A stretch of DNA of 64,000 nucleotides from Paenibacillus larvae subsp. larvae (GTDB taxonomy: Bacteria; Bacillota; Bacilli; Paenibacillales; NBRC-103111), in the NCBI RefSeq assembly GCF_002003265.1, contig NZ_CP019687.1, forward strand, positions 3,725,501 through 3,789,500, in the 5' to 3' direction. The position numbers and the translations under genes were made by a program. Of the stretch, positions 25,275 through 35,382 are shown one piece after another (within the stretch, counting starts at the first letter, position 1; each line of letters begins with the position of its first letter). The notes under the pieces are model-generated. The model was not told the DNA's origin. It saw nothing but the letters and a program-made list of their open reading frames with translations, and ran no database searches.

Positions 25275-27299
25275 ATGACAGCAAAGAACCAATCCATTCA
25301 GCAATTAGCGGTCAATACTATCCGGACACTCGGAATTGACGCCATTGAGAAAGCGAACTCGGGCCACCCCGGGATTGTAATGGGAGCAGCGCCTATGGCG
25401 TACACACTATGGACCAAGCAGATGAAACATAATCCGGCAAACCCTGGCTGGATTAACCGTGACCGGTTTGTTCTTTCTGCAGGACATGGTTCCATGCTGC
25501 TTTACAGCCTGCTTCATCTTTGCGGGTATGACCTGCCGATGGAAGAAATTAAAAACTTCCGCCAGTGGGGCAGCCTGACGCCAGGCCATCCGGAATACGG
25601 GCATACCCCAGGTGTTGACGCGACCACCGGACCTCTTGGACAAGGTGTGGGAATGGCTGTAGGTATGGCAATGGCCGAGGCTCATCTAGCGGCTGCTTAT
25701 AACAAAGAAGATTATAAACTTATTGATCATTATACCTTTGCGCTTTGCGGGGACGGGGATATGATGGAAGGGATTGCTTCCGAAGCTGTTTCCCTTGCAG
25801 GAACTCTCAAACTCGGCAAGCTGATTATGTTTTACGATTCCAACGATATTTCCCTGGACGGGGACCTCGACATGGCATTTAATGAAGATGTCCAAAAGCG
25901 GTTCGAAGCATATGGCTGGCATGTGCTTCGTGTAGAGGACGGAACTGACATTGAAGCTATCAATAAAGCAATCGTGGAAGCCAAGGCCGAAACAGCACAC
26001 CCTACGCTGATCGAAGTGAAAACAACGATCGGATACGGTAGCCCTAACAAAGCCGGTGTCGGCGGCCACGGCGGTACTCATGGTTCTCCTCTCGGAAAGG
26101 AAGAAACAAGGCTTACTAAAGAGTATTATGGCTGGCCGCTTAAGCCTGATTTCCATGTACCGGATGAAGTCCGTGAACACTATGGCAAAGTCAAAGAAGC
26201 AGGCATTCAGGCGAACAAGGAATGGGATAGCATGTTTGAAGAATACGCAGCGAAGTATCCCGAATTGGCCAAGCAGTTCAAGGACATGGAACAAGGAAAG
26301 CTTCCGGAAGGCTGGGACGCTGATCTTCCGACTTACAGTACGGAAGATAAAGGAATCGCTACCCGTGCCGCTTCCGGAAACGCGCTCAATGCCGCAGCAA
26401 AAGCCGTTCCAATGCTGATTGGCGGTTCTGCTGACCTGGCAAGCTCCAATAATACGGAAATCAAAGGGGCACCGGTATTCAATGCAGATAATTACGCCGG
26501 ACGCAACGTCTGGTTTGGTGTCCGTGAGTTCGGTATGGCGGCAGCAATGAACGGTATGAGTCTTCACGGCGGTCTCCGTGTTTACGGAGGTACCTTCTTC
26601 GTCTTCTCGGATTACCTGCGTCCGGCTATGCGTCTGGCTTCTTTGATGAAGCAGCCCGTGATCTATGTGCTAACCCATGACAGTATCGGAGTAGGAGAAG
26701 ACGGGCCTACCCACGAACCAATCGAACAGCTTCCGGCAGCGCGTTCCATTCCGGGATTGACTGTCTTCCGCCCGGCGGATGCTACAGAAACGACGGAAGC
26801 ATGGCGCTACGCGATGAATCATCCGGAGGAAGGCCCTTACGCTTTTGTGCTAACCCGTCAGGCGCTGCCTAACCTGGAAGGTTCCGTGAAGAAAGCTCGT
26901 GAGAATTTCTCCAAGGGAGCTTATGTAGTGGCTGATGCGCCTAACGGACAACCAGATGCCCTCATCCTGGCAACCGGTTCTGAAGTCCAGCATGGAGTAG
27001 CCGCGCAGAAACTGCTCGCCGAGGAAGGCATTCACGTTCGCGTAGTTAGCATGCCAAGCTGGGAACTGTTCGAGAAGCAGCCTCAATCGTATAAAGATGA
27101 AGTGATTCTCCCTGCAGTCAAAAAGCGTCTGGCTGTGGAAATGGCAATGCCGCTTGGTTGGGAGCGTTATGTAGGGGACGAAGGGGATATTCTTGGTATC
27201 ACCACATTCGGCGCTTCTGCTCCTGGAGACATAGTAATGCGCGAATATGGGTTTACTCCTGAAAACGTGGCGAAAAGAGTGAAGGCTCTTCTTTCTTAA
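25275..27299 (+). CDS. tkt: Transketolase
   Basis: Transfers two-carbon ketol units in the non-oxidative pentose-phosphate pathway using thiamine diphosphate. 674 residues, usual length. Motifs include [11 protein letters not shown] with the substrate His, [14 protein letters not shown], the ThDP motif [37 protein letters not shown], and [22 protein letters not shown] 25275 follows GGAGG with good spacing; a TTG six bases earlier is less likely. A terminator follows at 27322. Confidence 0.95.
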   Translation: MTAKNQSIQQLAVNTIRTLGIDAIEKANSGHPGIVMGAAPMAYTLWTKQMKHNPANPGWINRDRFVLSAGHGSMLLYSLLHLCGYDLPMEEIKNFRQWGSLTPGHPEYGHTPGVDATTGPLGQGVGMAVGMAMAEAHLAAAYNKEDYKLIDHYTFALCGDGDMMEGIASEAVSLAGTLKLGKLIMFYDSNDISLDGDLDMAFNEDVQKRFEAYGWHVLRVEDGTDIEAINKAIVEAKAETAHPTLIEVKTTIGYGSPNKAGVGGHGGTHGSPLGKEETRLTKEYYGWPLKPDFHVPDEVREHYGKVKEAGIQANKEWDSMFEEYAAKYPELAKQFKDMEQGKLPEGWDADLPTYSTEDKGIATRAASGNALNAAAKAVPMLIGGSADLASSNNTEIKGAPVFNADNYAGRNVWFGVREFGMAAAMNGMSLHGGLRVYGGTFFVFSDYLRPAMRLASLMKQPVIYVLTHDSIGVGEDGPTHEPIEQLPAARSIPGLTVFRPADATETTEAWRYAMNHPEEGPYAFVLTRQALPNLEGSVKKARENFSKGAYVVADAPNGQPDALILATGSEVQHGVAAQKLLAEEGIHVRVVSMPSWELFEKQPQSYKDEVILPAVKKRLAVEMAMPLGWERYVGDEGDILGITTFGASAPGDIVMREYGFTPENVAKRVKALLS

Positions 27300-27321
27300 A
27301 AATTTGTAAGCTTGTGAAGCA

Positions 27322-27355
27322 AATCCCCATTCCTTTCAAGGGAATGAGGATTTTT
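27322..27355. terminator. Bidirectional terminator after tkt
   Basis: AATCCCCATTCC pairs with GGAATGAGGATT with one mismatch, followed by TTTT on the plus strand. It separates tkt from the convergent dehydrogenase gene. Confidence 0.7.
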
Positions 27356-27362
27356 GCTGTTT

Positions 27363-28277
27363 TTAAGTTTCCTGGGTTTTAACAGAAGCCTGATGGCCGA
27401 CTGTATGGCCCATCCATTCCTCATAGCACTGCACTCCCGCACATAAGTCCTTCTCACCGAGTCCTTTGCTGAGACCCATTTGGAATAGGGAAGTTGCTGC
27501 ATGAAGAAGAGGGGTTGGGAGCTGGAATTCTCCGGTCAGCTCTGAAGCGAGCAGCAAATCTTTGAGCATAAGCTGGAGGGAAAACTGGACGCTGTAATCG
27601 CCGTTGATTATTTTCTCGCCCTTCAGTTCAGCCTGCCGGCTGTTGGCCGCTCCTCCTTTGACAATTTCCAGAAACAAGGAAGTATCCAGGCCGGCTCTAG
27701 CGGCCAGGGACATCCCTTCCATAAGGCCGATTGCGTTAATCCCCACAATCGTATTATGGGCGAGCTTGGTATACGAACCAGACCCGGAAGGCCCCATATA
27801 CAAAACTTTACTTCCTAGATCCATCAAAAGATCGTAGTGCTGATTAAATGTATCCTTGTCTCCTCCTACCATAAACAAGAGAGTGGCACTTTCTGCGGCT
27901 GGCTTGCTCCCCGTAACGGGAGCATCCAGAAAACGGACTCCCTTGGCCGCCAAATCCTGATACAGCAGCCGGCTCAGTTTGGGTGAAACCGTGCTGCAGT
28001 CAATGACTGTCTGGCCCTCTGCAAGCTGTTCTATAAGTCCGTCTTTCCCATAAAATATTTCGCGGATTACTGCATCATTGCTCAGCATTGTGAATACGAC
28101 ATCTGTATCAGCTGCCGCCTCTTTCGGAGAAAAGGCCTGTTCGGCCCCGGACTGAACAAGTTTCTCCGCTTTTTCCGCCGTCCGGTTATATATTTTTACC
28201 GGATAATTCTTTTTAACCAGGTTAAGGGCCATAGGAAGCCCCATCGTGCCAAGTCCAATAAATCCGATACGCTTCAT
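27363..28277 (-). CDS. NAD(P)-dependent 3-hydroxyisobutyrate-type dehydrogenase
   Basis: A 304-residue beta-hydroxyacid dehydrogenase. The Rossmann motif GFIGLGTMGLPMALNLVKKN is at the N-terminus, followed by VFTMLSNDA, the substrate-binding FLDAPVTGSKPAAES, and the catalytic Lys region GSGSYTKLAHNTIVG. Related enzymes act on 3-hydroxyisobutyrate, tartronate semialdehyde or succinic semialdehyde; the substrate cannot be fixed from sequence. ATG 28277 has AGGGGTG upstream. A longer frame extends 58 codons upstream without family-like sequence. Monocistronic, facing tkt. Confidence 0.85.
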   Translation of the reverse strand: MKRIGFIGLGTMGLPMALNLVKKNYPVKIYNRTAEKAEKLVQSGAEQAFSPKEAAADTDVVFTMLSNDAVIREIFYGKDGLIEQLAEGQTVIDCSTVSPKLSRLLYQDLAAKGVRFLDAPVTGSKPAAESATLLFMVGGDKDTFNQHYDLLMDLGSKVLYMGPSGSGSYTKLAHNTIVGINAIGLMEGMSLAARAGLDTSLFLEIVKGGAANSRQAELKGEKIINGDYSVQFSLQLMLKDLLLASELTGEFQLPTPLLHAATSLFQMGLSKGLGEKDLCAGVQCYEEWMGHTVGHQASVKTQET

Positions 28278-28600
28278 ATTTTCACCCCTGTGCAAGTAAT
28301 TGTCCTTGGTTTGTGAAAAAAGTGCCTGCCGTTTTCTGGCAGATTTTATATAACTGAAAGAAAAGAGGGCTTTTTCCGGGAAGGAGGATAAGTTTCCCAC
28401 GAACGCAAGATCCGGTATGTTTGGGAAAACGCATACTGGAAATAAATTCATCGAAATGGCTCTTTCTTCTCAAACGCCAGGATTAAAAGATTGTTCTGTT
28501 TTAATCATTGTAACATGCTGTTATACCTCTGTGAACTTGCAAAGAGACAAGCAAAAAAGTATGCTAAGGAGAGAAAAAGAAGAACAAGGAGGAGAGAATT
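28278..28600. other. Divergent intergenic region upstream of pgi
   Basis: Promoters for the dehydrogenase (leftward) and pgi (rightward) should lie here. I see the pgi ribosome-binding site AAGGAGGAGAG but no convincing -35/-10 pair or hairpin. Confidence 0.4.
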
Positions 28601-29953
28601 TTGAGTAAAAAAATACAGTTTGATTACAGCAAAGCCCTAACGTTTATGTCCAGCCATGAAGTGGATTATCTGGCAGACCAGGTAAAAACGGACCATGACC
28701 TTCTACATAATCAATCCGGGGCAGGTTCTGACTTCCTAGGATGGATCGATCTCCCCGTTAATTATGATAAAGAGGAATTTGCCCGCATTCAAAAAGCGGC
28801 GAAACAAATTCAATCTGATTCGGATGCCCTTGTGGTGATCGGAATTGGCGGCTCTTATCTGGGAGCCCGGGCAGCGATTGAAATGCTTACCCACAGCTTT
28901 TATAACCAGCTGCCCAAGGAAAAACGCAGTACACCGGAGATTTATTTTGTCGGACAAAATATCAGCTCCACTTATGTGAACCATTTGCTTCAAGTGTTGG
29001 AAGGTAAAGACTTCTCGGTGAATGTAATTTCCAAATCGGGGACAACTACAGAGCCCGCTATTGCATTCCGTATTTTCCGTGAAGTACTGGAAAAGAAATA
29101 TGGAAAAGAGGGAGCCCGCAAACGGATTTATGCCACTACAGACCGGGAAAAAGGGGCTTTGAAAAAGTTGGCTAATGAAGAGGGATATGAATCCTTCATT
29201 ATTCCGGATGATGTGGGCGGACGCTTTTCCGTATTAACCCCGGTTGGCCTTCTTCCGATTGCTGTTGCCGGGATCAATATTGAAGAGATGATGAAAGGGG
29301 CTGCCGATGCCCGCGAAGAATACTCGACCCCGGAACTGGCCCAAAATGCCAGCTATCAATATGCAGCTGTCCGCAATGCCCTTCACCGCAAAGGAAAAGC
29401 AATTGAAATCCTGGTGAACTATGAGCCTTCCCTTCACTACATATCTGAATGGTGGAAGCAGCTGTTCGGAGAGAGCGAAGGGAAAGACCAGAAGGGGATA
29501 TATCCTTCTTCCGTTGACTTTACGACGGACCTTCACTCTATGGGACAGTTCATCCAGGAAGGATCCCGCAACCTGTTTGAAACTGTTCTGCTGGTGGAAG
29601 AGGTTCAGGAACAAATTACAATCGGGGAAGATAAGGACAATCTGGACGGACTGAACTTTCTGAGCGGAAAAACAATGGATTTCGTAAATAAAAAGGCTTT
29701 TGAAGGAACGATGCTGGCCCATACCGACGGCGGTGTGCCAAATCTGATCGTGAAGCTGCCGGATATGAGCGCTTATACTTTCGGATACATGGTTTACTTC
29801 TTTGAGAAAGCCTGCGGTATAAGCGGCTATTTGTCCGGGGTAAACCCATTCGACCAACCGGGTGTGGAAGCCTATAAAAAGAACATGTTCGCCCTTCTTG
29901 GCAAACCGGGTTATGAAGAAAATAAAGCCAAACTGGAGCAAAGACTTAAATAA
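28601..29953 (+). CDS. pgi: Glucose-6-phosphate isomerase
   Basis: Interconverts glucose-6-phosphate and fructose-6-phosphate in glycolysis and gluconeogenesis. 450 residues, the Bacillus-type length. Signatures: [47 protein letters not shown], and [14 protein letters not shown] with [12 protein letters not shown]. The start is TTG 28601 with AAGGAGGAGAG 6-7 nt upstream; no ATG fits better. It stands alone in its transcript. Confidence 0.95.
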   Translation: MSKKIQFDYSKALTFMSSHEVDYLADQVKTDHDLLHNQSGAGSDFLGWIDLPVNYDKEEFARIQKAAKQIQSDSDALVVIGIGGSYLGARAAIEMLTHSFYNQLPKEKRSTPEIYFVGQNISSTYVNHLLQVLEGKDFSVNVISKSGTTTEPAIAFRIFREVLEKKYGKEGARKRIYATTDREKGALKKLANEEGYESFIIPDDVGGRFSVLTPVGLLPIAVAGINIEEMMKGAADAREEYSTPELAQNASYQYAAVRNALHRKGKAIEILVNYEPSLHYISEWWKQLFGESEGKDQKGIYPSSVDFTTDLHSMGQFIQEGSRNLFETVLLVEEVQEQITIGEDKDNLDGLNFLSGKTMDFVNKKAFEGTMLAHTDGGVPNLIVKLPDMSAYTFGYMVYFFEKACGISGYLSGVNPFDQPGVEAYKKNMFALLGKPGYEENKAKLEQRLK

Positions 29954-30028
29954 TGAAAAGGGATGGGGATGGGGCGATTTGGTAGTTCCGTCCTTTACCC
30001 TTTTTATATCAGCCATACTTTGTATGCG

Positions 30029-30062
30029 GGAATAAACTCCTCCCGAAGGAGGAGTTTATTCC
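30029..30062. repeat. Perfect 15-bp stem-loop
   Basis: GGAATAAACTCCTCC and GGAGGAGTTTATTCC form a perfect 15-bp stem with a CGAA loop, between pgi and yvyE. No T-run follows. It may work as an mRNA stabiliser or terminator of another type. The sequence around 29957-30005 also pairs weakly (AAAGGG/CCCTTT). Confidence 0.65.
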
Positions 30063-30151
30063 TATAATCAAATTTCCATATTGTACAAATATTTTGAATT
30101 GTGTAAAATGGTATGAAATAGGCAATTAAAGAAAACACAGGAAGGTTAGGA

Positions 30152-30790
30152 ATGATTCCACAGTATAAGACAGTACAACAAGAAAATGCAGCCGAAATCG
30201 TGATTAAGCGTTCCCGTTTTATCGGTCATGCGAAGCCCGTTTATACGGAAGAGGAAGCGGTCCAGTTTATTCAGAAGATTAAAAAGCAGCATGCAATGGC
30301 TACTCATAACTGCTCAGCTTACATGATTGGCGAACGCAATCAGATTCAGAAGCAATCAGATGACGGAGAACCCAGCGGAACAGCCGGGAAACCTATCCTT
30401 GAAGTCATCCGTAATCAAAAAATGCAAAATATCGTTATTGTAATAACGCGTTACTTTGGCGGGATTCTGCTGGGGGCAGGAGGCCTGGTAAGGGCTTATA
30501 CGGATGGGGCTGTTGCCGCTATTGAAGCGGCCAGGCCAATTTACCGGATTTTACACCAGGAGATCCGTATTGACCTTGATTATACGCGGCTGGGCAAAGT
30601 CCAGAATGAATTAAGAAACAAAGGAACCATGCTGGGCGAATCACTGTTTACCGACAAAGTAAGCCTATTTTGTTATCCGCTTGCAGAGGAGGCGGAGTTT
30701 TTCATGGCATGGATGACGGATTTGACGCAAGGTCAAAGTGTGATTACGGCAGGAGATGTTATGTATAAGGATCACGAGACCCTGCCTTAA
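30152..30790 (+). CDS. yvyE: IMPACT/YigZ-family protein
   Basis: A 212-residue protein with the UPF0029 (IMPACT) N-terminal domain, recognised by KRSRFIGHAKPV, ATHNCSAYMIG, QSDDGEPSGTAGKPILEV and VITRYFGGILLGAGGLVRAY, and a C-terminal DUF1949 (~140-205). B. subtilis YvyE and E. coli YigZ belong here. It is proposed to act in translation or nucleotide-related control; no reaction is established. ATG 30152 follows GGAAGG. Confidence 0.85.
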   Translation: MIPQYKTVQQENAAEIVIKRSRFIGHAKPVYTEEEAVQFIQKIKKQHAMATHNCSAYMIGERNQIQKQSDDGEPSGTAGKPILEVIRNQKMQNIVIVITRYFGGILLGAGGLVRAYTDGAVAAIEAARPIYRILHQEIRIDLDYTRLGKVQNELRNKGTMLGESLFTDKVSLFCYPLAEEAEFFMAWMTDLTQGQSVITAGDVMYKDHETLP

Positions 30791-30861
30791 AATCAAATAA
30801 TGGAGTCAATTCATAATAATGGTACAATAGATGCAGCTGTTTACACGAAAGGATGAAAAGG

Positions 30862-31092
30862 ATGGATTTGAATCAATGGTCGGAAGAAAATGTACAGTTT
30901 ATGTTTGAGGAAATAAAAAAGAAACTGAGGATGGCGACCGGAGGTTCCATAAAAGCTTCTTCCATAAGCGAGGAACAATATGAGGATCTGAGAGACTTAT
31001 ATGATATGGTGATGAGCAAGCCCCATTTCAGCATTAGTGAGATTGATGCCATCACATCAGAGTTAGGTAAGCTCCGTACCCGGCAGGCATAG
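30862..31092 (+). CDS. DUF1128 family protein
   Basis: A small helical protein of 76 residues (DLNQWSEENVQFMFEEIKKK, SISEEQYEDLRDLYDMVMSK) of the DUF1128 family, widespread in Bacilli. Start at ATG 30862 is preferred; ATG 30853 lies too close to AAAGG. Function unknown. Confidence 0.8.
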   Translation: MDLNQWSEENVQFMFEEIKKKLRMATGGSIKASSISEEQYEDLRDLYDMVMSKPHFSISEIDAITSELGKLRTRQA

Positions 31093-31192
31093 TTCATTTG
31101 TCCCTGAGAGCACATTCATCCAATCGGGCTCTGCCTTTTTTACATATCTTGTATAGCGGTAGGACACACCCCGCAAGATAGGAGGTGGACGG

Positions 31193-31483
31193 ATGAACAC
31201 GAAGCTTAGTAAAGAGGACGTACAAAAATGGGTTGGCCAGCATATTGTGGCTTATAAAAAGGATGGGTCCCAGGTGAGCGGAAAGCTGGTTCGGGTCAAG
31301 GGAGACAAATTGTACCTTTCTGCAAACAATGGGAAGGAAGTCCATACCAAAGCCGTTATTCCCTTAGTTTTGTTTGATTTGCTTGCCATTGGAACTGGAC
31401 CTGCCGCATTTGGAGGATGGGGCTTTGGACCTTACGGTTACGGAGGTGGGTTTTTCGGCGGCCCCGGACCGTTCTTTTGGTAA
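31193..31483 (+). CDS. Small protein with Sm-like N-terminus and Gly/Phe-rich tail
   Basis: A 96-residue protein. The first ~60 residues form a probable small beta-barrel (HIVAYKKDGSQVSGKLVRVK, DKLYLSANNGKEVHTKAVIP). The tail is Gly, Phe, Tyr and Pro-rich (GGWGFGPYGYGGGFFGGPGP), like spore-coat or exosporium tails. RBS AGGAGGTGGACGG. Similar proteins occur in spore-formers, but I do not know their role. Confidence 0.75.
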   Translation: MNTKLSKEDVQKWVGQHIVAYKKDGSQVSGKLVRVKGDKLYLSANNGKEVHTKAVIPLVLFDLLAIGTGPAAFGGWGFGPYGYGGGFFGGPGPFFW

Positions 31484-31514
31484 AATAGCCTGTATTTATC
31501 CACCAGTATTTTAA

Positions 31515-31546
31515 AAGGCTGTCCCTGATAAAGGGCAGCCTTGTTT
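31515..31546 (+). terminator. Terminator
   Basis: AAGGCTGTCCCT pairs with AAGGGCAGCCTT with one mismatch around GATA, then GTTTT. It ends the gene at 31193-31483. Confidence 0.8.
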
Positions 31547-31593
31547 TAGTGCAGCCAGCATGGGCGTTATCTATCCAAGCGTTGGGGAAAGTT

Positions 31594-32301
31594 CTACTGA
31601 ACTTTTTGATTAAAAGCCTGGTCAGGATCGTGATGTTGTGTACTCTCTAAAAACTTCATATAAGAGCCTTCAAATTTTAGCTTTCCCTGATGCAGCAAAT
31701 GAATCTTGCAATGAATTTTCTCGAATTCATGCAGAGTATGAGTGGAAAGTAACACAACGGCATTTGTATGCAGACAAAGAGCTTCTATTCTTTTCAGAAT
31801 CTGAAATCTTGCTTCCGGATCGACCCCGGACGTCGGCTCATCGAAAATGTAAAGGTTTCTTTTCATCAGGGTAATGGCGAGAATACTAAGATATCTTCTT
31901 TCTCCAATGGACAATTGGCCATATTTGGCATGCCATACTCTTTTCATTAATTCTATTTCAGAAGGAGCCATATGTTCATCCAAGTACGGGGCATTGGAGA
32001 GTTTGATTTTGTTTTTATAATCCGTGTATAGAAAAAATCTAAAAAGATCCTTCCCTTTAAGAACATTGGGGAATAAAAGCCCTTCCAGCTGATAGATGAT
32101 CTCCCTGTCCTCCGGTACTCCCCGTATTTCTTCAGGTCTTTTGATAAGGTTTGTAATTAAATCAAATAACGTGGTCTTGCCCGACCCGTTTTTCCCAATA
32201 AGTACATTGATTATTCCGGGGTGAAAATCAACGTTTAAACGATCCAAATTTTTTCTAGGGGATCCTTTGTGTTGAAAGGTCAGATTTTGTATTGATATCA
32301 T
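31594..32301 (-). CDS. ABC transporter ATP-binding protein
   Basis: A 235-residue ATPase. Walker A GKNGSGKTTLFDLI, a divergent signature LSIGERRYLSI (in place of LSGGQ), Walker B NLYIFDEPTSGVDPEA and the H-loop LLSTHTLHEF are present. ATG 32301 follows GGAGGA; four earlier codons are in frame. It pairs with the permease gene 15 nt upstream on the same strand, and together they form a small exporter. The substrate is unknown. Confidence 0.85.
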   Translation of the reverse strand: MISIQNLTFQHKGSPRKNLDRLNVDFHPGIINVLIGKNGSGKTTLFDLITNLIKRPEEIRGVPEDREIIYQLEGLLFPNVLKGKDLFRFFLYTDYKNKIKLSNAPYLDEHMAPSEIELMKRVWHAKYGQLSIGERRYLSILAITLMKRNLYIFDEPTSGVDPEARFQILKRIEALCLHTNAVVLLSTHTLHEFEKIHCKIHLLHQGKLKFEGSYMKFLESTQHHDPDQAFNQKVQ

Positions 32302-32316
32302 AGCTTCCTCCATATT

Positions 32317-33072
32317 CTACGTTCGCTGTGTAGGTGAAGTAATTTTCATCCACTTCAGACTAAATAAGCCTAAGATAAAATAGGCTGAACCGGCTGTTCC
32401 TATGGATAATAAACCAAAATTATGAAAACTGTTGCCCGTTATGATTTCCGTTACAAGGAAAGTTAGGCTTCTTATTAACTCCAAAGGATTCAGGTACAGT
32501 AGTAGGATGCCCCATGAAGCGGAATGGGACAGGCTCTTGGCCGTGATAAAAAATAAGGCAAATAAAAGGATATTTAAGATAGTAACCAAAGACTCTTGTT
32601 TAATGGGAATAAGCAGGAGGATCAAAAAGAAAAAGGTTACCGGAATGGATGCAAACAAACTGGAAAACAGGGAACAGATTACAAATATTCCTGCATCTTT
32701 TAGATCATCAAGCATCATCAGGCCAGTAATGACGGAGAATATCAAGGTGGCAAGAAGAAGAAAGGCGAGCTGATTGAGTATTTTGCCCATAATCATAGCC
32801 GACTTGCTGCCGGAAACGAATTTAAACATTTTAAGAAATCCCGTTTCTCTCATAGCAATTAAACTGGTGGTTACGTCAATAGACATAACGAATATAATAT
32901 ACGCTATGAACATACTTGTTTGAACATAAAAGGATTGAATATCGGGTTTACTGTTGATCCAATCATAATGATAGACAACAAACGCAACTAATGGGAAAAC
33001 CAAGTACCATAAAAATCCTACTTTATTCGTCAAAGTTATTTTTGTATATAGCCGGAAATACTCTTTTATCAT
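32317..33072 (-). CDS. ABC transporter permease, six-helix
   Basis: A ~251-residue membrane protein with about six hydrophobic segments (for example FLWYLVFPLVAFVVYH, FLLLATLIFSVITGLMML, IPVTFFFLILLLIPI, YFILGLFSLKW), the size of ABC-2-type permeases. ATG 33072 is preferred with AGAAGGTG about 10 nt upstream; a GTG at 33087 is also possible. First gene of the exporter pair. Confidence 0.75.
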   Translation of the reverse strand: MIKEYFRLYTKITLTNKVGFLWYLVFPLVAFVVYHYDWINSKPDIQSFYVQTSMFIAYIIFVMSIDVTTSLIAMRETGFLKMFKFVSGSKSAMIMGKILNQLAFLLLATLIFSVITGLMMLDDLKDAGIFVICSLFSSLFASIPVTFFFLILLLIPIKQESLVTILNILLFALFFITAKSLSHSASWGILLLYLNPLELIRSLTFLVTEIITGNSFHNFGLLSIGTAGSAYFILGLFSLKWMKITSPTQRT

Positions 33073-33695
33073 GAATAATTGGTTCACCTTCTTTCAGAGA
33101 GTTGTAAATAGCTGGATCAGAGCTTGTATGGAAAGCTGAACCGGTAGTATGCTTGAAGCAACTTGTACATTAACAGATGTCTCTTAACCGACCGTTGAAG
33201 TTGTTAACGAGGTGTGTGTTTGATCAGGCTTGTCCTGCTACGGAGAAAACATGAAAAGTTATTCCTATGGATCACCTAAGCCCCAAAGTTGTTGTCAGAA
33301 CGATTCAGGAACTAAATCTTTAAAATTCTTGAATGAGAATTGTCTCCAGAATGGACAAACGAGATGTATAAATGACTTTATATTAAGGTATATATTCCAT
33401 AAAATACATTTATAACCATACACAATTATTGTATTGGCCGAAGTATTAAATGTCAATATGAGTATTCTGTTCATGAGATTTACAGTTTTTCACAGGTGAG
33501 AGGGCGGGGAACTATTTCCTTTTATACTTTCGGGTACGAATGCTGTTCTTTCCGAATAGGCTAATATGGAGTCCCAGGTATTTACCTGCGGGTTTTATTC
33601 CAGATGTTGATTATGCGGACACGCGAAACCAGGGAACGTCACCGACATTGGCACCCGTTCCCTGTAAGTTTCAAACCTCCACAGGAGGCCCCGTT
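33073..33695. other. Intergenic region with one hairpin
   Basis: No gene supported. A hairpin at 33631-33663 (AGGGAACG/CGTTCCCT) is placed to end the minus-strand spore genes. A smaller palindrome, CCCAGGTATTTACCTGCGGG, lies near 33573-33593. The remainder is A/T-rich promoter DNA of the exporter. Confidence 0.5.
33631..33663 (-). terminator. Terminator of the GerP-like genes
   Basis: AGGGAACG and CGTTCCCT bracket a loop of 17 nt that can add further pairs, 33 nt downstream of the last minus-strand spore gene. Confidence 0.45.
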
Positions 33696-33995
33696 CTAGG
33701 CTTTACCGAGGCCGGTTTGACCGGCGGATTCCTGGATGAGCCGCTGCAGCCAATCTGGCACTTCGGTGCCCGGCAGGTTCATCATATCAATAAAGTCAGA
33801 ATCGTGCAGCAAAGATTTTGTTCCATCGATATGATTACCGTCACCTTCAATTGAACCGAATCCCTGGGTCAGCTTTTGGTGATTTTCGAAGGCAGCGGGA
33901 TAATTATTTCCCATATTGAAACAGGAGGCCCCTTCGATAGAGCCGATCCGGATCATTCCGATAACAAATTGGGGGGAGAGCAGGGATGAACCCAT
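33696..33995 (-). CDS. GerP-like spore protein
   Basis: A 99-residue protein with the phrase IRIGSIEGASCFNMGNNYP, the small-protein pattern of the GerP family (GerPA/PE/PF type: short hydrophobic start, then a Ser/Gly run ending in G.N or GD). It shares the same plan with the protein at 34538-34762: GSI..S....G.N, then KLTQGFGSIEG versus KKNEGFGKLGG. GerP proteins act in the spore coat and help germinants reach their receptors. Cotranscribed with the GerPC-like gene, 24 nt apart. Confidence 0.6.
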   Translation of the reverse strand: MGSSLLSPQFVIGMIRIGSIEGASCFNMGNNYPAAFENHQKLTQGFGSIEGDGNHIDGTKSLLHDSDFIDMMNLPGTEVPDWLQRLIQESAGQTGLGKA

Positions 33996-34019
33996 GTCTG
34001 CACCTCTTTCTTCGCAGTT

Positions 34020-34541
34020 TTACCGGTTATCCTTTTGAACTGGGGAAATTTTGAAGCCGGATGCGGTCGAAGTAATGGGTACCGTTCCACTAGGCGAAGA
34101 AAGCTCTGGTCGGGAGAACCTTCGCTCCGGACGCGTGGGAGGGTTATTCCGTTTTTCGGCTGATTCAGTTATTTCCCGTTGATTCGTATGGAGTTCCGGA
34201 GTGGTTTTGGATTTTGCAGGTGAAGGTTTTTTCATGTTAGTACCAAAATTATTACCAAGATTCAAGGAGCCGCTTAATTCTTTTATATCCAAAGCATCCA
34301 GACGGAAACTCAGACTATCCATCGTGGCATGATGTACATGCATCGTATGAATGTGTATGTTTGGAGGAGATGTTTGCTGAGGCGGAGGAACAGAAGCCGG
34401 GGCCTGCTTCTGCTCCCGAAGAGTTTCCTTCAACAGCCTTTCCAGTTCCTGTATCCTGGTTTCCAGCCGCCTGATATCTGAAGGCTGGATAGTAGAAGAT
34501 TCCGGCTTACGGCTTATTCGGCCGGCCAGCCAGCGGATCAT
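34020..34541 (-). CDS. GerPC-like spore germination protein
   Basis: A 173-residue protein. The N-terminal coiled coil (IRRLETRIQELERLLKETLR), Pro/Gln linker and central IHIHTMHVHHATMDSLSFRL then DIKELSGSLNLG are the features of GerPC-like spore proteins. The C-terminal third is low-complexity (Pro, Ser, Arg). Its start overlaps the preceding gene's stop by 4 nt (ATGA), so they are coupled. Placement between two GerP-like proteins supports the call. Confidence 0.65.
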   Translation of the reverse strand: MIRWLAGRISRKPESSTIQPSDIRRLETRIQELERLLKETLREQKQAPASVPPPQQTSPPNIHIHTMHVHHATMDSLSFRLDALDIKELSGSLNLGNNFGTNMKKPSPAKSKTTPELHTNQREITESAEKRNNPPTRPERRFSRPELSSPSGTVPITSTASGFKISPVQKDNR

Positions 34542-34762
34542 GGCTTCTCATTCATTTCCGGGCCTATTTCATCCAACACATCCTTATCACATACAACGTG
34601 ACTGCTGTTTGCATATTGGTTTTTCCGGCCCCCCAGTTTACCGAAGCCTTCATTTTTTTTGCTGGCCTGTTTCCATCCAATCAGATGGTTTTCCCCTGAG
34701 TGAACGGCCGAAGAATCCGAGATAGAACCGATTTGAACGGAACCAAAATGAATACGAGCCAA
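34538..34762 (-). CDS. GerP-like spore protein (paralogue)
   Basis: A 74-residue protein starting ARIHFGSVQIGSISDSSAVH, with GENHLIGWKQASKKNEGFGK. It matches the plan of the 33696-33995 protein and the GerPE/PF pattern (VxIxSISxSSxxxxGxN). First gene of this minus-strand trio; divergent from the heat-shock-like gene at 34842. Coat location is inferred from the family. Confidence 0.6.
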   Translation of the reverse strand: MARIHFGSVQIGSISDSSAVHSGENHLIGWKQASKKNEGFGKLGGRKNQYANSSHVVCDKDVLDEIGPEMNEKP

Positions 34763-34841
34763 AGCGATCCCTCCCTTCAGCCTGGCCTCCAGGCCAGTTA
34801 GTTCAGATAAACCCTGAAAATAATCAATGAGGTGGTATACG

Positions 34842-35381
34842 ATGACAAATCAACAACCGGGTCCGGGCGGATGGTTCAACTGGGGGGTATTTGAACAATG
34901 GTTTAAACAAAACTCCCCGCTTCAGAACATTCCCTTCTTTTTTGGTCAGGGTACGGATTGGTCCTGGCTGCAAGATTATATGAAGCAATTTAACGAACAA
35001 ATGACGGGGTCCCCGGTTCCGGACAGAAAGTGTCAGTCGGAAGCTAATGCTGCGCCTGCTTCGCCGAGAACGCAGCAGCAGGCTGCCCTAAATTCGCAAA
35101 ACGGGAACTTTCACTATGAACTGATTGATTTATCACATAAAATGAAAGCACGTCTGCATCTCCCTGAAGAAACTGACCTAAAGCGGATTAAACTATTTGC
35201 AGGTGATCATCAGCTGAGGGTGGAAGGTCTACCTAAGGATCAGACGGAAATCATTCCTTTACCCTGTAAAGTTGCCAGCCGAATGGGGAAAGCTGTTTTT
35301 CAGGACGGTCTCCTGGAAGTATCGCTTTTTAAAGATACCGGTGTTCATCTTCAGGAAATGAACATTGAGTTCAAGCTGTAA
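34842..35381 (+). CDS. Hsp20-like protein, probably spore associated
   Basis: A 179-residue protein. The N-terminal half is Gln, Trp, Phe and Pro-rich (PGPGGWFNWGVFEQWFKQ) and the C-terminal ~90 residues form an alpha-crystallin-like beta-sandwich (ARLHLPEETDLKRIKLFAGD, LRVEGLP, GLLEVSLFKDTG). Such sHSP-like proteins occur among coat proteins (CotP, CotM). ATG 34842 has GAGGTGG at the right distance; an ATG at 34827 has none. It faces a second sHSP gene tail to tail with a 1-nt gap. Confidence 0.65.
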   Translation: MTNQQPGPGGWFNWGVFEQWFKQNSPLQNIPFFFGQGTDWSWLQDYMKQFNEQMTGSPVPDRKCQSEANAAPASPRTQQQAALNSQNGNFHYELIDLSHKMKARLHLPEETDLKRIKLFAGDHQLRVEGLPKDQTEIIPLPCKVASRMGKAVFQDGLLEVSLFKDTGVHLQEMNIEFKL

Positions 35382-35382
35382 T